Assembly: GCA_041391925.1 (NCBI GenBank)
Contig: JAWKNA010000005.1
Location: 310,001-374,000 of the forward strand
Reading direction: 5' to 3'
DNA length: 64,000 bases
Origin: JBPOFM01 sp041391925
Lineage (GTDB): Bacteria > Bacteroidota > Bacteroidia > Flavobacteriales > Flavobacteriaceae
In this document: positions 1 through 8,956 of the stretch, in pieces
Layout: each line of letters begins with the position of its first letter
Numbering within the stretch: position 1 is the stretch's first letter
Notes under the pieces: generated by a model
Seen by the model: the letters and a program-made list of their open reading frames with translations, nothing else
What the model was told of the DNA's origin: nothing
Databases searched by the model: none
Position numbers and translations under genes: made by a program

Positions 1-2697
1 ACCATAATGACAGATCCAACCATGGCAGACCATGTCTATTTGTTGCCTTTGAAGACCAAATCACTTATCCAAATTTTAAAAGAGCATCCACAGATTGACG
101 CCGTATTACCAACAATGGGTGGGCAGACGGCTTTGAACTTATGTATCGAAGCTGGTGAAAAGGGTATTTGGGATGATTTTGATGTGAAAATTATAGGTGT
201 GGACATTGATGCCATAAACATTACTGAAGACAGAGAGAAGTTTAGGGAATTGATGCTTAAAATTGGCATTCCAATGGCACCACAAGCAACGGCCAATTCT
301 TATTTAAAGGGAAAGGAAATCGCACAGGAATTTGGTTTTCCGCTGGTAATCAGAGCTTCCTATACTTTAGGTGGAGAAGGCGCCTCTTTTGTACATAACA
401 AAGAACAGTTTGATGAATTGTTGACTCGAGGCCTGGAAGTGTCACCAATTCATGAAGTTATGATTGACAAGGCATTGATTGGCTGGAAAGAATATGAATT
501 GGAATTGTTGCGCGACAAAAATGATAATGTCGTTATCATTTGCACCATCGAAAATATGGATCCAATGGGTATCCATACAGGTGATTCCATCACAGTTGCA
601 CCAGCGATGACATTATCGGATACAACCTATCAGCGTATGCGAGACATGGCTATACACATGATGCGAAGCATTGGTGATTTTGCGGGCGGATGTAATGTTC
701 AATTTGCAGTAAGTCCAGATGAAAAAGAAGATATCATAGCCATTGAAATCAATCCTCGTGTGTCGCGTTCGTCAGCATTGGCGAGTAAGGCAACTGGGTA
801 TCCTATTGCGAAAATTGCGGCGAAATTGGCAATTGGGTACAATTTGGACGAGCTTAACAATCAAATCACAAAATCTACATCGGCATTGTTTGAACCCACC
901 TTGGATTATGTTGTGGTTAAAATACCACGTTGGAACTTTGACAAATTTGAAGGTTCCGATAGAACTTTGGGTCTTCAGATGAAAGCAGTCGGAGAAGTAA
1001 TGGCGATTGGTCGTTCGTTTCAAGAAGCCTTGCATAAAGCCACACAATCATTGGAAATAAAGCGAAACGGATTGGGTGCAGATGGTAAAGGCTACAAAGA
1101 TTATGATCAAATCATCGAAAAATTAACCTATGCAAGTTGGGACAGGGTTTTTGTTATTTACGATGCCATACAAATGGGAATTCCATTAAGTCGTATCTAT
1201 GAAATCACGAAAATCGATATGTGGTTTTTAAAGCAATACGAAGAACTCTATTACCTCGAACGGGAAATTTCTAATTATAAAATCGACACTATAGAACGCG
1301 ATTTGTTGCTCGAAGCTAAACAAAAAGGGTATGGTGACCGACAGATTGCACACATGCTTGGATGTTTGGAAAGCCAAGTTTATAAAAAACGCGATGAATT
1401 CAATATCAAACGTGTTTACAAGTTGGTGGATACGTGTGCAGCAGAATTTAAGGCACAAACGCCCTATTATTATTCAACTTTTGAAAATGAAATGGAAACG
1501 GCGGATGGCAAAAGAGAATCCGCAAATGAGTCCATAGTTACTGATAAAAAGAAAATCATTGTCTTGGGTTCAGGTCCCAATAGAATTGGTCAAGGTATTG
1601 AGTTTGATTACTGTTGTGTACATGGCGTATTGGCAGCTTCAGAATGTGGCTATGAAACCATCATGATCAACTGTAACCCTGAAACGGTCTCTACCGATTT
1701 TGACATTGCGGATAAACTCTATTTTGAGCCTGTATTTTGGGAACACATCTATGATATCATTCGTCACGAAAAACCAGAAGGTGTCATTGTACAATTGGGA
1801 GGACAGACCGCATTAAAATTAGCAGAAAAGTTAGACCGCTATGGCATCAAAATAATTGGAACTACTTACGAATCGCTCGATTTGGCAGAAGATAGAGGCA
1901 GTTTTTCAAAATTATTGCAACAAAATAACATTCCTTATCCAGAATTTGATGTTGCTACGAGCGCAGATGAAGCACTTGCAGTTGCAGACAAATTGGATTT
2001 CCCCATTTTAGTACGTCCATCTTATGTTCTTGGAGGTCAAGGCATGAAGATTGTCATCAACAAAAAGGAATTGGAAGAACATGTAGTGGATTTACTCCGT
2101 GGTATGCCTAATAATAAATTGTTATTGGATCACTATCTGGATGGTGCCATTGAAGCGGAAGCAGACGCCATTTGTGACGGTGAAAATGTATATATCATTG
2201 GCATTATGGAGCATATCGAACCTTGTGGCATTCATTCAGGTGATAGTAATGCTACTTTACCTCCATTTAATTTAGGTGAATTTGTCATGCAACAAATTAA
2301 GGATCACACTAAGAAGATTGCACTAGCTTTAAAAACGGTTGGTTTGATCAACATACAATTCGCAATCAAAGATGACATGGTTTACATCATCGAAGCCAAT
2401 CCAAGAGCCTCACGTACTGTACCTTTCATTGCGAAAGCTTACAAAGAACCTTACGTCAATTATGCAACAAAAGTGATGCTTGGTAAAAATAAAGTGACGG
2501 ATTTTAACTTCAACCCTCAATTGGACGGTTTTGCTATTAAGCAACCAGTTTTTTCATTTAATAAATTTCACAATGTGAACAAAAAGCTGGGACCCGAAAT
2601 GAAAAGCACTGGCGAAAGTATCCTATTTATTGACAGTCTAAAGGATGATGAATTTTATAACCTGTATTCAAGACGCAAAATGTATTTGAGCAAATAG
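1..2697 (+). CDS. carB: carbamoyl-phosphate synthase large subunit, 5' end outside window
   Basis: Makes carbamoyl phosphate from bicarbonate, two ATP and ammonia passed from the small subunit CarA; it feeds pyrimidine and arginine synthesis in the cytosol. The reading frame is open from base 1 (Thr-Ile before the first Met at base 7), and this Met matches the internal T-I-M-T-D-P of other CarB proteins, so about 50 N-terminal residues are missing upstream. Both ATP-grasp halves are present; the second begins near the GSGPNRIGQGIEFDYC motif (bases about 1566-1613). The protein stops right after the second half (LYSRRKMYLSK), so the C-terminal MGS-like regulatory domain of E. coli CarB, which binds UMP and ornithine, is absent. 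As far as I recall, a CarB of about 950 residues is usual in flavobacteria. Confidence 0.97.
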   Translation, partial: TIMTDPTMADHVYLLPLKTKSLIQILKEHPQIDAVLPTMGGQTALNLCIEAGEKGIWDDFDVKIIGVDIDAINITEDREKFRELMLKIGIPMAPQATANSYLKGKEIAQEFGFPLVIRASYTLGGEGASFVHNKEQFDELLTRGLEVSPIHEVMIDKALIGWKEYELELLRDKNDNVVIICTIENMDPMGIHTGDSITVAPAMTLSDTTYQRMRDMAIHMMRSIGDFAGGCNVQFAVSPDEKEDIIAIEINPRVSRSSALASKATGYPIAKIAAKLAIGYNLDELNNQITKSTSALFEPTLDYVVVKIPRWNFDKFEGSDRTLGLQMKAVGEVMAIGRSFQEALHKATQSLEIKRNGLGADGKGYKDYDQIIEKLTYASWDRVFVIYDAIQMGIPLSRIYEITKIDMWFLKQYEELYYLEREISNYKIDTIERDLLLEAKQKGYGDRQIAHMLGCLESQVYKKRDEFNIKRVYKLVDTCAAEFKAQTPYYYSTFENEMETADGKRESANESIVTDKKKIIVLGSGPNRIGQGIEFDYCCVHGVLAASECGYETIMINCNPETVSTDFDIADKLYFEPVFWEHIYDIIRHEKPEGVIVQLGGQTALKLAEKLDRYGIKIIGTTYESLDLAEDRGSFSKLLQQNNIPYPEFDVATSADEALAVADKLDFPILVRPSYVLGGQGMKIVINKKELEEHVVDLLRGMPNNKLLLDHYLDGAIEAEADAICDGENVYIIGIMEHIEPCGIHSGDSNATLPPFNLGEFVMQQIKDHTKKIALALKTVGLINIQFAIKDDMVYIIEANPRASRTVPFIAKAYKEPYVNYATKVMLGKNKVTDFNFNPQLDGFAIKQPVFSFNKFHNVNKKLGPEMKSTGESILFIDSLKDDEFYNLYSRRKMYLSK

Positions 2698-2767
2698 TCA
2701 GTTTTTTTCGTTGAATTACACTTTTTAATCTATTTAAAATTATTACTTTAGCTGAAAATTATATGGA

Positions 2768-3619
2768 ATGAAAACAAAACTACTTATACTTTCTTTTTTC
2801 TTTATTTCTGCAACATTGATGTCACAAGTTGTTGCTAATCAAGTGGATGATTTTGAAAATGGAACAACCCAATCATGGTACACAGGCACTGGGTCAACCC
2901 CAACCAATATTTCCACCGATGGACCTTCAGGTACGGATGATAATTACTTAAGAAATGTTGCTACAGGAACATCCGGGCCATCCGGTAGAATGGTAGTTAA
3001 TAATGTGGCACAATGGGGAGGCGATTATCCTGGTGAAGGTATAGTCGGAATTAAACTTGATGTCAGGGCTCTAGGCACTGATTTGAACGTTAGGGTTGCA
3101 TTTAATGGTGCAGGAGGGACTATTTGCTCTTCATCAGCTGCAGTAGTAAATGATGGGACTGGTTGGCAAACTGTTGTAATACCAATTGATGTTACCGATA
3201 TGACTTTGGTTTCTGGGGCAAATTGCTGCCCTCCTGGAACCGATGCTGCTGCCACTTTGGCCTCAGTAAGTGAGATGAGAATTTTAAGTTCTGCTGCTGC
3301 TGATTACAGAGGCGATATTATTGCTGGAGAAATGCACATTGACAACATCACTGCAGTAACAACTTTAACTATCAATGAACAAAGCCTTTCCAACGAATTT
3401 AAAATTATACAAAACCCATCTAGGTCCAAATTGATGTTAAGCTTGCCAAATTCTCAATCGAAGTTAGAGGTGTTTGACGTTTTGGGCAAAAAAATTATTA
3501 CCAAGCAGTTAAGTGGCCTAACTTCCACCATTGATGTTTCAAAATGGAACAATGGCGTCTATTTGGTAAGAGTGACTTCCGATGCTGGTACGCAGACCAA
3601 ACGATTTGTAAAACAATAA
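2768..3619 (+). CDS. secreted protein with type IX secretion (Por) C-terminal sorting domain
   Basis: 283 residues. An N-terminal signal peptide (KLLILSFFFISATLMSQ) directs Sec export. The last 80 residues form a T9SS type A sorting domain: a start like FKIIQNPSRSKLMLSL, a middle LEVFDVLGKKI and an end GVYLVRVTSDAGTQTKRFVK. This family is carried across the outer membrane and cleaved or anchored at the cell surface. The middle part (residues about 25-195) starts with DDFENGTTQSWYTG and ends with MHIDNITAV, which resembles a carbohydrate-binding-like beta-sandwich, but I recognise no enzyme motif. It stands alone, 70 bases after carB, and ends at a strong bidirectional terminator. The substrate or role is unknown. 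Confidence 0.88.
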   Translation: MKTKLLILSFFFISATLMSQVVANQVDDFENGTTQSWYTGTGSTPTNISTDGPSGTDDNYLRNVATGTSGPSGRMVVNNVAQWGGDYPGEGIVGIKLDVRALGTDLNVRVAFNGAGGTICSSSAAVVNDGTGWQTVVIPIDVTDMTLVSGANCCPPGTDAAATLASVSEMRILSSAAADYRGDIIAGEMHIDNITAVTTLTINEQSLSNEFKIIQNPSRSKLMLSLPNSQSKLEVFDVLGKKIITKQLSGLTSTIDVSKWNNGVYLVRVTSDAGTQTKRFVKQ

Positions 3620-3640
3620 GATTTAGCGATATTCAGAATG

Positions 3641-3670
3641 AAAAGCCATCTATTAGATGGCTTTTTTATT
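3641..3670. terminator. bidirectional intrinsic terminator
   Basis: Perfect 10-bp stem AAAAGCCATC / GATGGCTTTT with a five-base loop and T-runs on both sides. It lies between the converging T9SS cargo gene and the DUF3307 gene, and overlaps the last codons of the latter. Confidence 0.85.
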
Positions 3671-4370
3671 GTAGCATTTTGTAAAGGATTCCAACAAATA
3701 TGGCAATTCCAAAACTTATCAAAGTTCCTATCAAGATATATTCAGTCAGTTTTCTATGTTTGGATTCTTTCAAATCACCAAAACGAAATACGGATTTGGC
3801 GGTAATCAGAAACCCAACAGCTTCCCAATGATTTAGAATCACGAAGACAAAGACCAAGATACGTTCCAAAATCCCTATATATTTTCCCGCATCTTCCAAC
3901 GATTCATTGCCTTCTGTCAAAGTTTTGATATCCCATTTCAAGAAGATTGTTTTCATGATGATTGAAACAGGTTGCGTCAAAAACAGGAGTAAAAGAATGA
4001 GCAGTAGTATGGGCTCACTCCAAATGGCTTCAAAGTCAAAACGTTTTCCAATAATGAGCATGTAAGCAACAAGTATCGAGACTACATGTAATAGTTGGTC
4101 CACAAAAAACCAGATGCGTTTTGTTTTTTTTCTTTGCAATATCAATTTTAAGGCATCTATCACGAAATGAGAAAGTCCTATTGCCAAAATCAATTTCCAT
4201 AGAGAAAATTCCCAAAGCACTATACACAGGAGCACTACATGTATAAAAATGTGAATGTAAAGCTTTGGTGATTTTAATTTTTTAATTTCTTTCTCTTCTA
4301 CCCATTTTTGAGGCTGAAGAAAAAAATCCCCAATCATATGGGCCAATATTATTTTTATCAATATCATCAT
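3666..4370 (-). CDS. DUF3307 family integral membrane protein
   Basis: 234 residues with about six hydrophobic segments. The DUF3307 marks are visible: HMIGDFFLQPQ near the N-terminus, LSHFVIDALKLILQ near residue 70 and FFVDQLLHVVSI near residue 90, giving His and Asp residues inside membrane segments. No reaction is established for the family. Its start overlaps the stop of the upstream SatD gene by four bases (ATGA), so the two are very likely co-translated. SatD and DUF3307 proteins occur as neighbours in other genomes, as far as I recall. The last codons run into the shared terminator. Confidence 0.85.
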   Translation of the reverse strand: MMILIKIILAHMIGDFFLQPQKWVEEKEIKKLKSPKLYIHIFIHVVLLCIVLWEFSLWKLILAIGLSHFVIDALKLILQRKKTKRIWFFVDQLLHVVSILVAYMLIIGKRFDFEAIWSEPILLLILLLLFLTQPVSIIMKTIFLKWDIKTLTEGNESLEDAGKYIGILERILVFVFVILNHWEAVGFLITAKSVFRFGDLKESKHRKLTEYILIGTLISFGIAIFVGILYKMLQ

Positions 4371-4981
4371 GATAGCTGATTTAATTTTTGGCGAAATAAG
4401 ACATCCAATTCCAATAGTTCATCCAAATGGGCTCTTTTTTGTCGGCTACTGATGGCGTTTTGGTTGATACCGAGTTGTTTTCCCAAGGTTTCCTGCAACG
4501 CATCGGGTTGCTCAATGCTCAATTTAACGATTTCAGCAGAATTGGTGGTCCAATTGTCCATAACAATGAGTGCCAATTTAAAATAAAGATTGATTTCTTT
4601 ATTGAAGGTTTCATTCGCCGTTTTAATTTTAAGATTTACTTTCTCTTTCTTCAACTGTTCCAGCGTATCTCCCGAAAATTGAAAGACTTCGCCATTGGAT
4701 TCTGTGATTTTTTGGCCTTTGAAAGACTTTTGACCAAGTCCAATAGCCAATCTTGCATCCAATCCTTTGATGGTTTTTAGACAGGCTTTGATATATATGG
4801 CATTGATGAAACTATTCTGAATGTTGTCTATCTCTATTTGAAAACTGTCGCCTCTATATAGTTCCCATTTTGAAGTATCCTTTTCAAGATGTTGCAAAGC
4901 ATTTTTTAAGATGGAAAGCCAAATTTCAGGACTTTTTACGGTTCTTGATTTTATAATATCTCCTGTGATGATGCTTGTCAT
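4367..4981 (-). CDS. SatD family protein, probable DNA-binding regulator
   Basis: About 204 residues from the chosen start. The N-terminus (MTSIITGDIIKSR) and the RGDSFQIEI segment match the SatD family, named from the Streptococcus mutans acid-tolerance sat operon. The last 50 residues (ETLGKQLGINQNAISSRQKR) read as a helix-turn-helix. I chose the ATG at 4981 because the frame's more distal ATG (5008) lies inside a palindrome that looks like an operator and adds residues not seen at the usual family N-terminus. It is followed directly by a DUF3307 membrane protein. The three phased palindromes upstream suggest autoregulation, which is inference. Confidence 0.8.
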   Translation of the reverse strand: MTSIITGDIIKSRTVKSPEIWLSILKNALQHLEKDTSKWELYRGDSFQIEIDNIQNSFINAIYIKACLKTIKGLDARLAIGLGQKSFKGQKITESNGEVFQFSGDTLEQLKKEKVNLKIKTANETFNKEINLYFKLALIVMDNWTTNSAEIVKLSIEQPDALQETLGKQLGINQNAISSRQKRAHLDELLELDVLFRQKLNQLS

Positions 4982-5002
4982 ATAATTTATATTTATATAA
5001 AA

Positions 5003-5078
5003 TATCACTTTATTTAATGATAAAACTAAATATCACATTATTAAGTGATAAACGAATATATCATTTATTTACGAGATA
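5003..5078. promoter_or_regulatory. three phased palindromes, candidate operator array upstream of satD
   Basis: Three 20-base imperfect palindromes begin at 5003, 5031 and 5059, a spacing of exactly 28 bases. They read TATCACTTTATTTAATGATA, TATCACATTATTAAGTGATA and TATCATTTATTTACGAGATA. The middle copy is the best (TATCAC, eight bases, GTGATA). They fill the 106-base gap between the thioesterase stop and the satD start and contain no coding sequence on my reading. They are a plausible binding array for the HTH of SatD itself. Confidence 0.7.
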
Positions 5079-5087
5079 TTCAAAAAA

Positions 5088-5648
5088 TCAGTCAACATTT
5101 GAATCGGGCAATTCAATTTTGACTTTATATTTATTTAAAACATGCAAATAATCTGTAGGCGAAAAATCTTCCCTATCAAACTCCTTTTGACGCATATTCT
5201 TGGTTTCGATACGCTTCAATGTTTTTAGAAACCGCTTGATTTCCAACTTATCATTTAAAATAAGACCTGGAACTTCAACAGAATTGCCCTCATCATCTTT
5301 GGCAACCATTGTAAAATAAGACGAATTACAATGCTTAATGCTACCCGTTCTGATATTTTCTGCTACGACTCTAATACCTATGACCATAGAAGTATTGCCT
5401 ACAAAGTTTACGGAGGCTTTCATGGTCACCAATTCACCGATTTCAATAGGTTTTAAAAAATCGACCGTATCTACGGAAGCGGTCACACAGTAAGTTTCAG
5501 AATGTTTTGAGGCACAAGCGAAAGCAATTTGGTCCATTAAATTGAGAATATAACCACCATGTATTTTTCCATTGAAATTGGAATGCGACGGTTGCATCAA
5601 TTCCGAAATTGAAATACGCGAAGCATCCACAGTTTTAAAATTGGACAT
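5088..5648 (-). CDS. acyl-CoA thioesterase, hotdog fold
   Basis: 186 residues. The hotdog helix with HGGYILNLMDQIAF (residues about 30-43), followed by SVDTVDFLKPIEIGELVTM, is typical of YciA/BACH-type acyl-CoA thioesterases, which hydrolyse acyl-CoA to free acid and CoA in the cytosol. The C-terminal 40 residues (from about FLKTLKRIETK) extend beyond a single hotdog domain. It starts ten bases after the stop of rmuC, so the two are likely in one transcript. Chain-length preference cannot be read from the sequence. Confidence 0.85.
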   Translation of the reverse strand: MSNFKTVDASRISISELMQPSHSNFNGKIHGGYILNLMDQIAFACASKHSETYCVTASVDTVDFLKPIEIGELVTMKASVNFVGNTSMVIGIRVVAENIRTGSIKHCNSSYFTMVAKDDEGNSVEVPGLILNDKLEIKRFLKTLKRIETKNMRQKEFDREDFSPTDYLHVLNKYKVKIELPDSNVD

Positions 5649-5658
5649 ATTTTAGATT

Positions 5659-7044
5659 TTATTCGGCATCATTGGCACGTTTCAACAATTTTTCATTTTG
5701 TTCCTTACTGGCTTTTGCACCAAGGGTTCTTAAGTTTTCCACACGTTTGATGAGGTTACCTTTTCCGGTTAGTTTTACCATCGCACTTTCATACGATTTC
5801 TGGACGGTTCCAATTTGATTGCCGACTTTTATCAATTCTTCGGTCAAATTCACAAACGAATCGTACAATCTACCAGCTTGTGTGGCAATTTCGATGGCAT
5901 TTTCTTTCTGTTTCTCATTCTGCCACATACTGTCAATGGTTTTAAGGACTGCAAGCAATGTGGTTGGCGTTACAATGATGATATTTTTCTCAAACGCATC
6001 ACCATATAAAGCAGGATATTCCATAGAGGCAATGGCAAAAGCCGATTCGATGGGGATGAACAGCAATACAAAATCAGGACTTTCCATCTCGTACAATTGA
6101 TGGTAGTTTTTTTCGCCCAATTCGCTCACTCGCTTTCTGATGGATAACAAATGATTTTTTAAATGTACGGGACGTTCAGATTCATCGGTTTCGTTAATAT
6201 ATCGTTCATATGCCACTAAAGACACTTTGGAATCGACCACCATTTTTTTGTCGCCAGGCAGTGAAATCACTACATCTGGCATGACTCTGCGGCCATCCTC
6301 ATTGGTAAAACTTTGCTGAACAAAATATTCGCTGTCCTTTTTAAGTCCGCTGCGTTCCAGTACACGTTCCAGGACCAATTCACCCCAATTGCCCTGCATT
6401 TTGGTATCGCCTTTCAAAGCTTTGGTAAGATTGGTCGTCTCTTTGCTCATCTGTTCGTTGAGTTCCTTGAGGCCCAAAATCTGGCGACGCAAATCGGCCG
6501 TTCGGTTGATGTCTTCTTTGTTGGTTTCCTCAACACGTTTTTCAAACGTCTGTATTTTATCTTGAAGTGGTTTCAAAATGGCATCAATATTTTCTTTGTT
6601 TTGAAGCGTGAACTTGCTAGATTTTTCATCCAAAATCTTATTGGCAAGGTTTTCAAACTCTTTAGTAAATTTCTCCTGCAACTTTTCAACTTCAGCCTTT
6701 TGCTCCTGATTTTTTTCGGATAGATTTTGAAATTCTGTTTGGGTTCGAGTCAATTCAGAATGGAGCACTTCTTTTTCTCGACGTATCTCCTCTCGGTCCG
6801 ATTCCATTTTGGAAAGCAGTTCTTTCGAGGCGCCCAATTGCTCGTTAAAAGCCTGATTGGCCCGCTGCAAATCCATTTCCGCCTGTGATTTTGAGTCTAG
6901 CAATAATTGTTGGAGGTTGGCATTGCGCTCCTCCAAAGTGCTTTGTTCACTTTTACTTTTTAATTTGGAAATGGTGATGCCAATATAGGCTCCAATTGCT
7001 CCTGAAACAAGAATGGCTATGATAAGAATAATGCTTTCGGTCAT
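5659..7044 (-). CDS. rmuC: DNA recombination protein RmuC
   Basis: 461 residues: an N-terminal membrane segment (ILIIAILVSGAIGAYIGITI), a long coiled coil (residues about 30-190), then the conserved RmuC domain with MQGNWGELVLERVLERSGL and PDVVISLPGDKKMVVDSKVSL, a restriction-endonuclease-like fold. In E. coli, RmuC limits DNA inversions at short inverted repeats and has been linked to DNA damage tolerance. Length and domain order fit the family. It is the first gene of a probable two-gene unit with the thioesterase, behind a TATCTTTG promoter element. Confidence 0.93.
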   Translation of the reverse strand: MTESIILIIAILVSGAIGAYIGITISKLKSKSEQSTLEERNANLQQLLLDSKSQAEMDLQRANQAFNEQLGASKELLSKMESDREEIRREKEVLHSELTRTQTEFQNLSEKNQEQKAEVEKLQEKFTKEFENLANKILDEKSSKFTLQNKENIDAILKPLQDKIQTFEKRVEETNKEDINRTADLRRQILGLKELNEQMSKETTNLTKALKGDTKMQGNWGELVLERVLERSGLKKDSEYFVQQSFTNEDGRRVMPDVVISLPGDKKMVVDSKVSLVAYERYINETDESERPVHLKNHLLSIRKRVSELGEKNYHQLYEMESPDFVLLFIPIESAFAIASMEYPALYGDAFEKNIIIVTPTTLLAVLKTIDSMWQNEKQKENAIEIATQAGRLYDSFVNLTEELIKVGNQIGTVQKSYESAMVKLTGKGNLIKRVENLRTLGAKASKEQNEKLLKRANDAE

Positions 7045-7063
7045 TTTAAAATGTGGATTTTAT

Positions 7064-7071
7064 CAAAGATA
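7064..7071 (-). promoter_or_regulatory. -7 promoter element for rmuC
   Basis: On the minus strand the sequence is TATCTTTG, a full match to the Bacteroidota -7 element TAnnTTTG, about 20 bases before the rmuC start. No TTG lies at the ideal -33 distance (the nearest is about 25 bases away), so the assignment is moderate. Confidence 0.45.
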
Positions 7072-7129
7072 GATTTTTTCGATTGAAGTTGGAAGCCAAC
7101 AATTGGAAGATTTTGATAGATTTAAAGGA

Positions 7130-7924
7130 TTATTTGTTGACTCTAAAACTTCCGGTTTTTTCATCAAAAGCAATTAAATCTTTAGGGAATAGCGTATTAA
7201 AAGTCCCTTTTGAAATCAACTTACAGGGCTGTCCAGAAACCACTGCATCTTTAGACATGACAATCATTGTATCGCAAAGTTGTATGGCCAAATCGATTTC
7301 ATGCGATGAAAATAGAATGGTTTTATGAGTTTCTTTGGCCAATTGTTGCAGTAATTTTAAGATATATGCTTTGTGATACATGTCCAAATGTGTGGTTGGT
7401 TCATCAAGAATGATTAAATCGGTATCTTGCGCCAAGGCACGAGCAATCATGACTTTTTGAAGTTGACCGTCACTCAACTCGAAACATTTTTTGTGTTTTA
7501 AATCTTCAAGGTTTGTTTGCATTATGGATTGATGGATGATAGTAACATCTTCTTCGGATAAGTTTCCGACCCAATTCGTATAAGGCTGACGACCAAGCGC
7601 AATCAGTTCAAAAACCGACAGATTTTTGGAGGCAATTTGTTCGGTCAACACCAAGCTCAACTGTTTTGCCAAATCTATCGGTTGATAGTCCAAAATTGAT
7701 TTTGAGTTGATAATCACCTCACCAGCCATTGGATTTTGAACATTGGTCAACGTTCGCAAAAGGGTCGATTTTCCAATGCCATTCGCACCAACCAGACCAA
7801 TGAGTTCACCTTTTTTTAGTTGAATATTGATATTGGAAGCAACAACGGTTTTTTCTTTTTTAGAAGAATAACCAATCGTTAGATTTTTGGTTTCTAGAAT
7901 GATATGTCGATTAGAATCTTCCAT
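7130..7924 (-). CDS. ABC transporter ATPase for B12/iron-chelate uptake (BtuD-like)
   Basis: 264 residues. Walker A GANGIGKST (46-54), the signature ELSDGQLQKVMIARAL and Walker B DLIILDEPTTHLD are intact. It belongs to the FecE/BtuD group that powers import of cobalamin, haem or siderophores across the inner membrane. It follows the permease gene with a three-base gap and is the last gene of a three-gene unit (binding protein, permease, ATPase). The divergent neighbour is a TonB receptor behind a cobalamin riboswitch, so B12 is the likely cargo. Specificity is inferred from context, not from residues. Confidence 0.9.
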   Translation of the reverse strand: MEDSNRHIILETKNLTIGYSSKKEKTVVASNINIQLKKGELIGLVGANGIGKSTLLRTLTNVQNPMAGEVIINSKSILDYQPIDLAKQLSLVLTEQIASKNLSVFELIALGRQPYTNWVGNLSEEDVTIIHQSIMQTNLEDLKHKKCFELSDGQLQKVMIARALAQDTDLIILDEPTTHLDMYHKAYILKLLQQLAKETHKTILFSSHEIDLAIQLCDTMIVMSKDAVVSGQPCKLISKGTFNTLFPKDLIAFDEKTGSFRVNK

Positions 7925-7927
7925 TAG

Positions 7928-8956
7928 TTAAAAAATTATCTTGCGCTTCCTTACCAACAACCAAACGACCACAGGGGCTCCAATAAGTGAGGTGATGGCA
8001 TTAATTGGTAATGTATAGTCACTAGTAGGGAGTTGGGCTATGCAATCACAAATTAACATTACAATGGCTCCAAACAAAAAAACAGCTGGCAATAATATTT
8101 TATGGTTTGAGGTATTGAAAATTTGTCGGGTCAAATGCGGAATTGCCAATCCGATAAACGCGATGGGTCCCGCAAATGCGGTGATGGTCCCAGACAATAA
8201 ACTCGTCGCAATGATAATGATGAGTCGGCTCTGTTTTAAATTCAGCCCTAGACTTTTTGCATAATTCTCGCCTAATAACAAGGTGTTTAATCCTTTAATC
8301 GAGAGAATGCTCAAAACAATTCCAATTACATAAATTATAGAAAAAATAAATAATTCATACCATGACAAATTCCCCAAACTCCCAAATCCCCAAAAAATGT
8401 ATTGTTGCAGTTTTTCAGCAGAACTAAAGTAGGAGAGGACACTCACTATGGCTGCTGTAATGCTGCCAAACATCAATCCAATTATCAATATAGCCATTGT
8501 GTCCCTGACTTTTGATGACACTATTAGGACAGCCAAAAGCACCAAACAACTCCCCAAACTTGCGGTAATGACCACACTCCATTTTGAGATTAAAAACGAG
8601 GCAAACATACTTCCGAAAAAACCTGAACCCAGAATGACCAAAGCCACACCCAAACTTGCGCCAGAGCTAATTCCCAATACAAATGGTCCTGCCAATGGAT
8701 TTCTAAACAGTGTTTGCATCAACAAACCGGATATTCCCAATCCCGAACCGACCAAAATTGCTGTAAATGCTTTTGGTAATCGATAGTTTTGAATAATATA
8801 TTGCCAGGATTCGTTGTCAATATTTCCAGTTAAACTTTTAAAAATTTCTTTCGTCGGAATGGACACAGAACCCAAGCTGATATTCACAAAAAAACAAACC
8901 ACCAATAACACTGCAAGTGCCAAAAATGGAATTTGATATGGTTTGGAAGAGTGCAA
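7928..8956 (-). CDS. FecCD/BtuC-type ABC permease
   Basis: 342 residues with about ten membrane segments. Family marks include NYRLPKAFTAILVGSGLGISG near the N-terminus, GISSGASLGVALV and GPIAFIGLAIPHLTRQ in the coupling-helix region. It forms the inner-membrane channel for cobalamin or iron chelates. It abuts the upstream binding-protein gene (no gap) and precedes the ATPase by three bases. It is probably the BtuC equivalent, given the B12 riboswitch on the divergent receptor gene, but iron-siderophore permeases share all of these motifs. Confidence 0.9.
   Translation of the reverse strand: MHSSKPYQIPFLALAVLLVVCFFVNISLGSVSIPTKEIFKSLTGNIDNESWQYIIQNYRLPKAFTAILVGSGLGISGLLMQTLFRNPLAGPFVLGISSGASLGVALVILGSGFFGSMFASFLISKWSVVITASLGSCLVLLAVLIVSSKVRDTMAILIIGLMFGSITAAIVSVLSYFSSAEKLQQYIFWGFGSLGNLSWYELFIFSIIYVIGIVLSILSIKGLNTLLLGENYAKSLGLNLKQSRLIIIIATSLLSGTITAFAGPIAFIGLAIPHLTRQIFNTSNHKILLPAVFLFGAIVMLICDCIAQLPTSDYTLPINAITSLIGAPVVVWLLVRKRKIIF

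Noticed and set aside
5815..6723. Plus-strand ORFs antisense to rmuC
   Set aside because: They have no recognisable family and follow the codon pattern of the real minus-strand rmuC frame.
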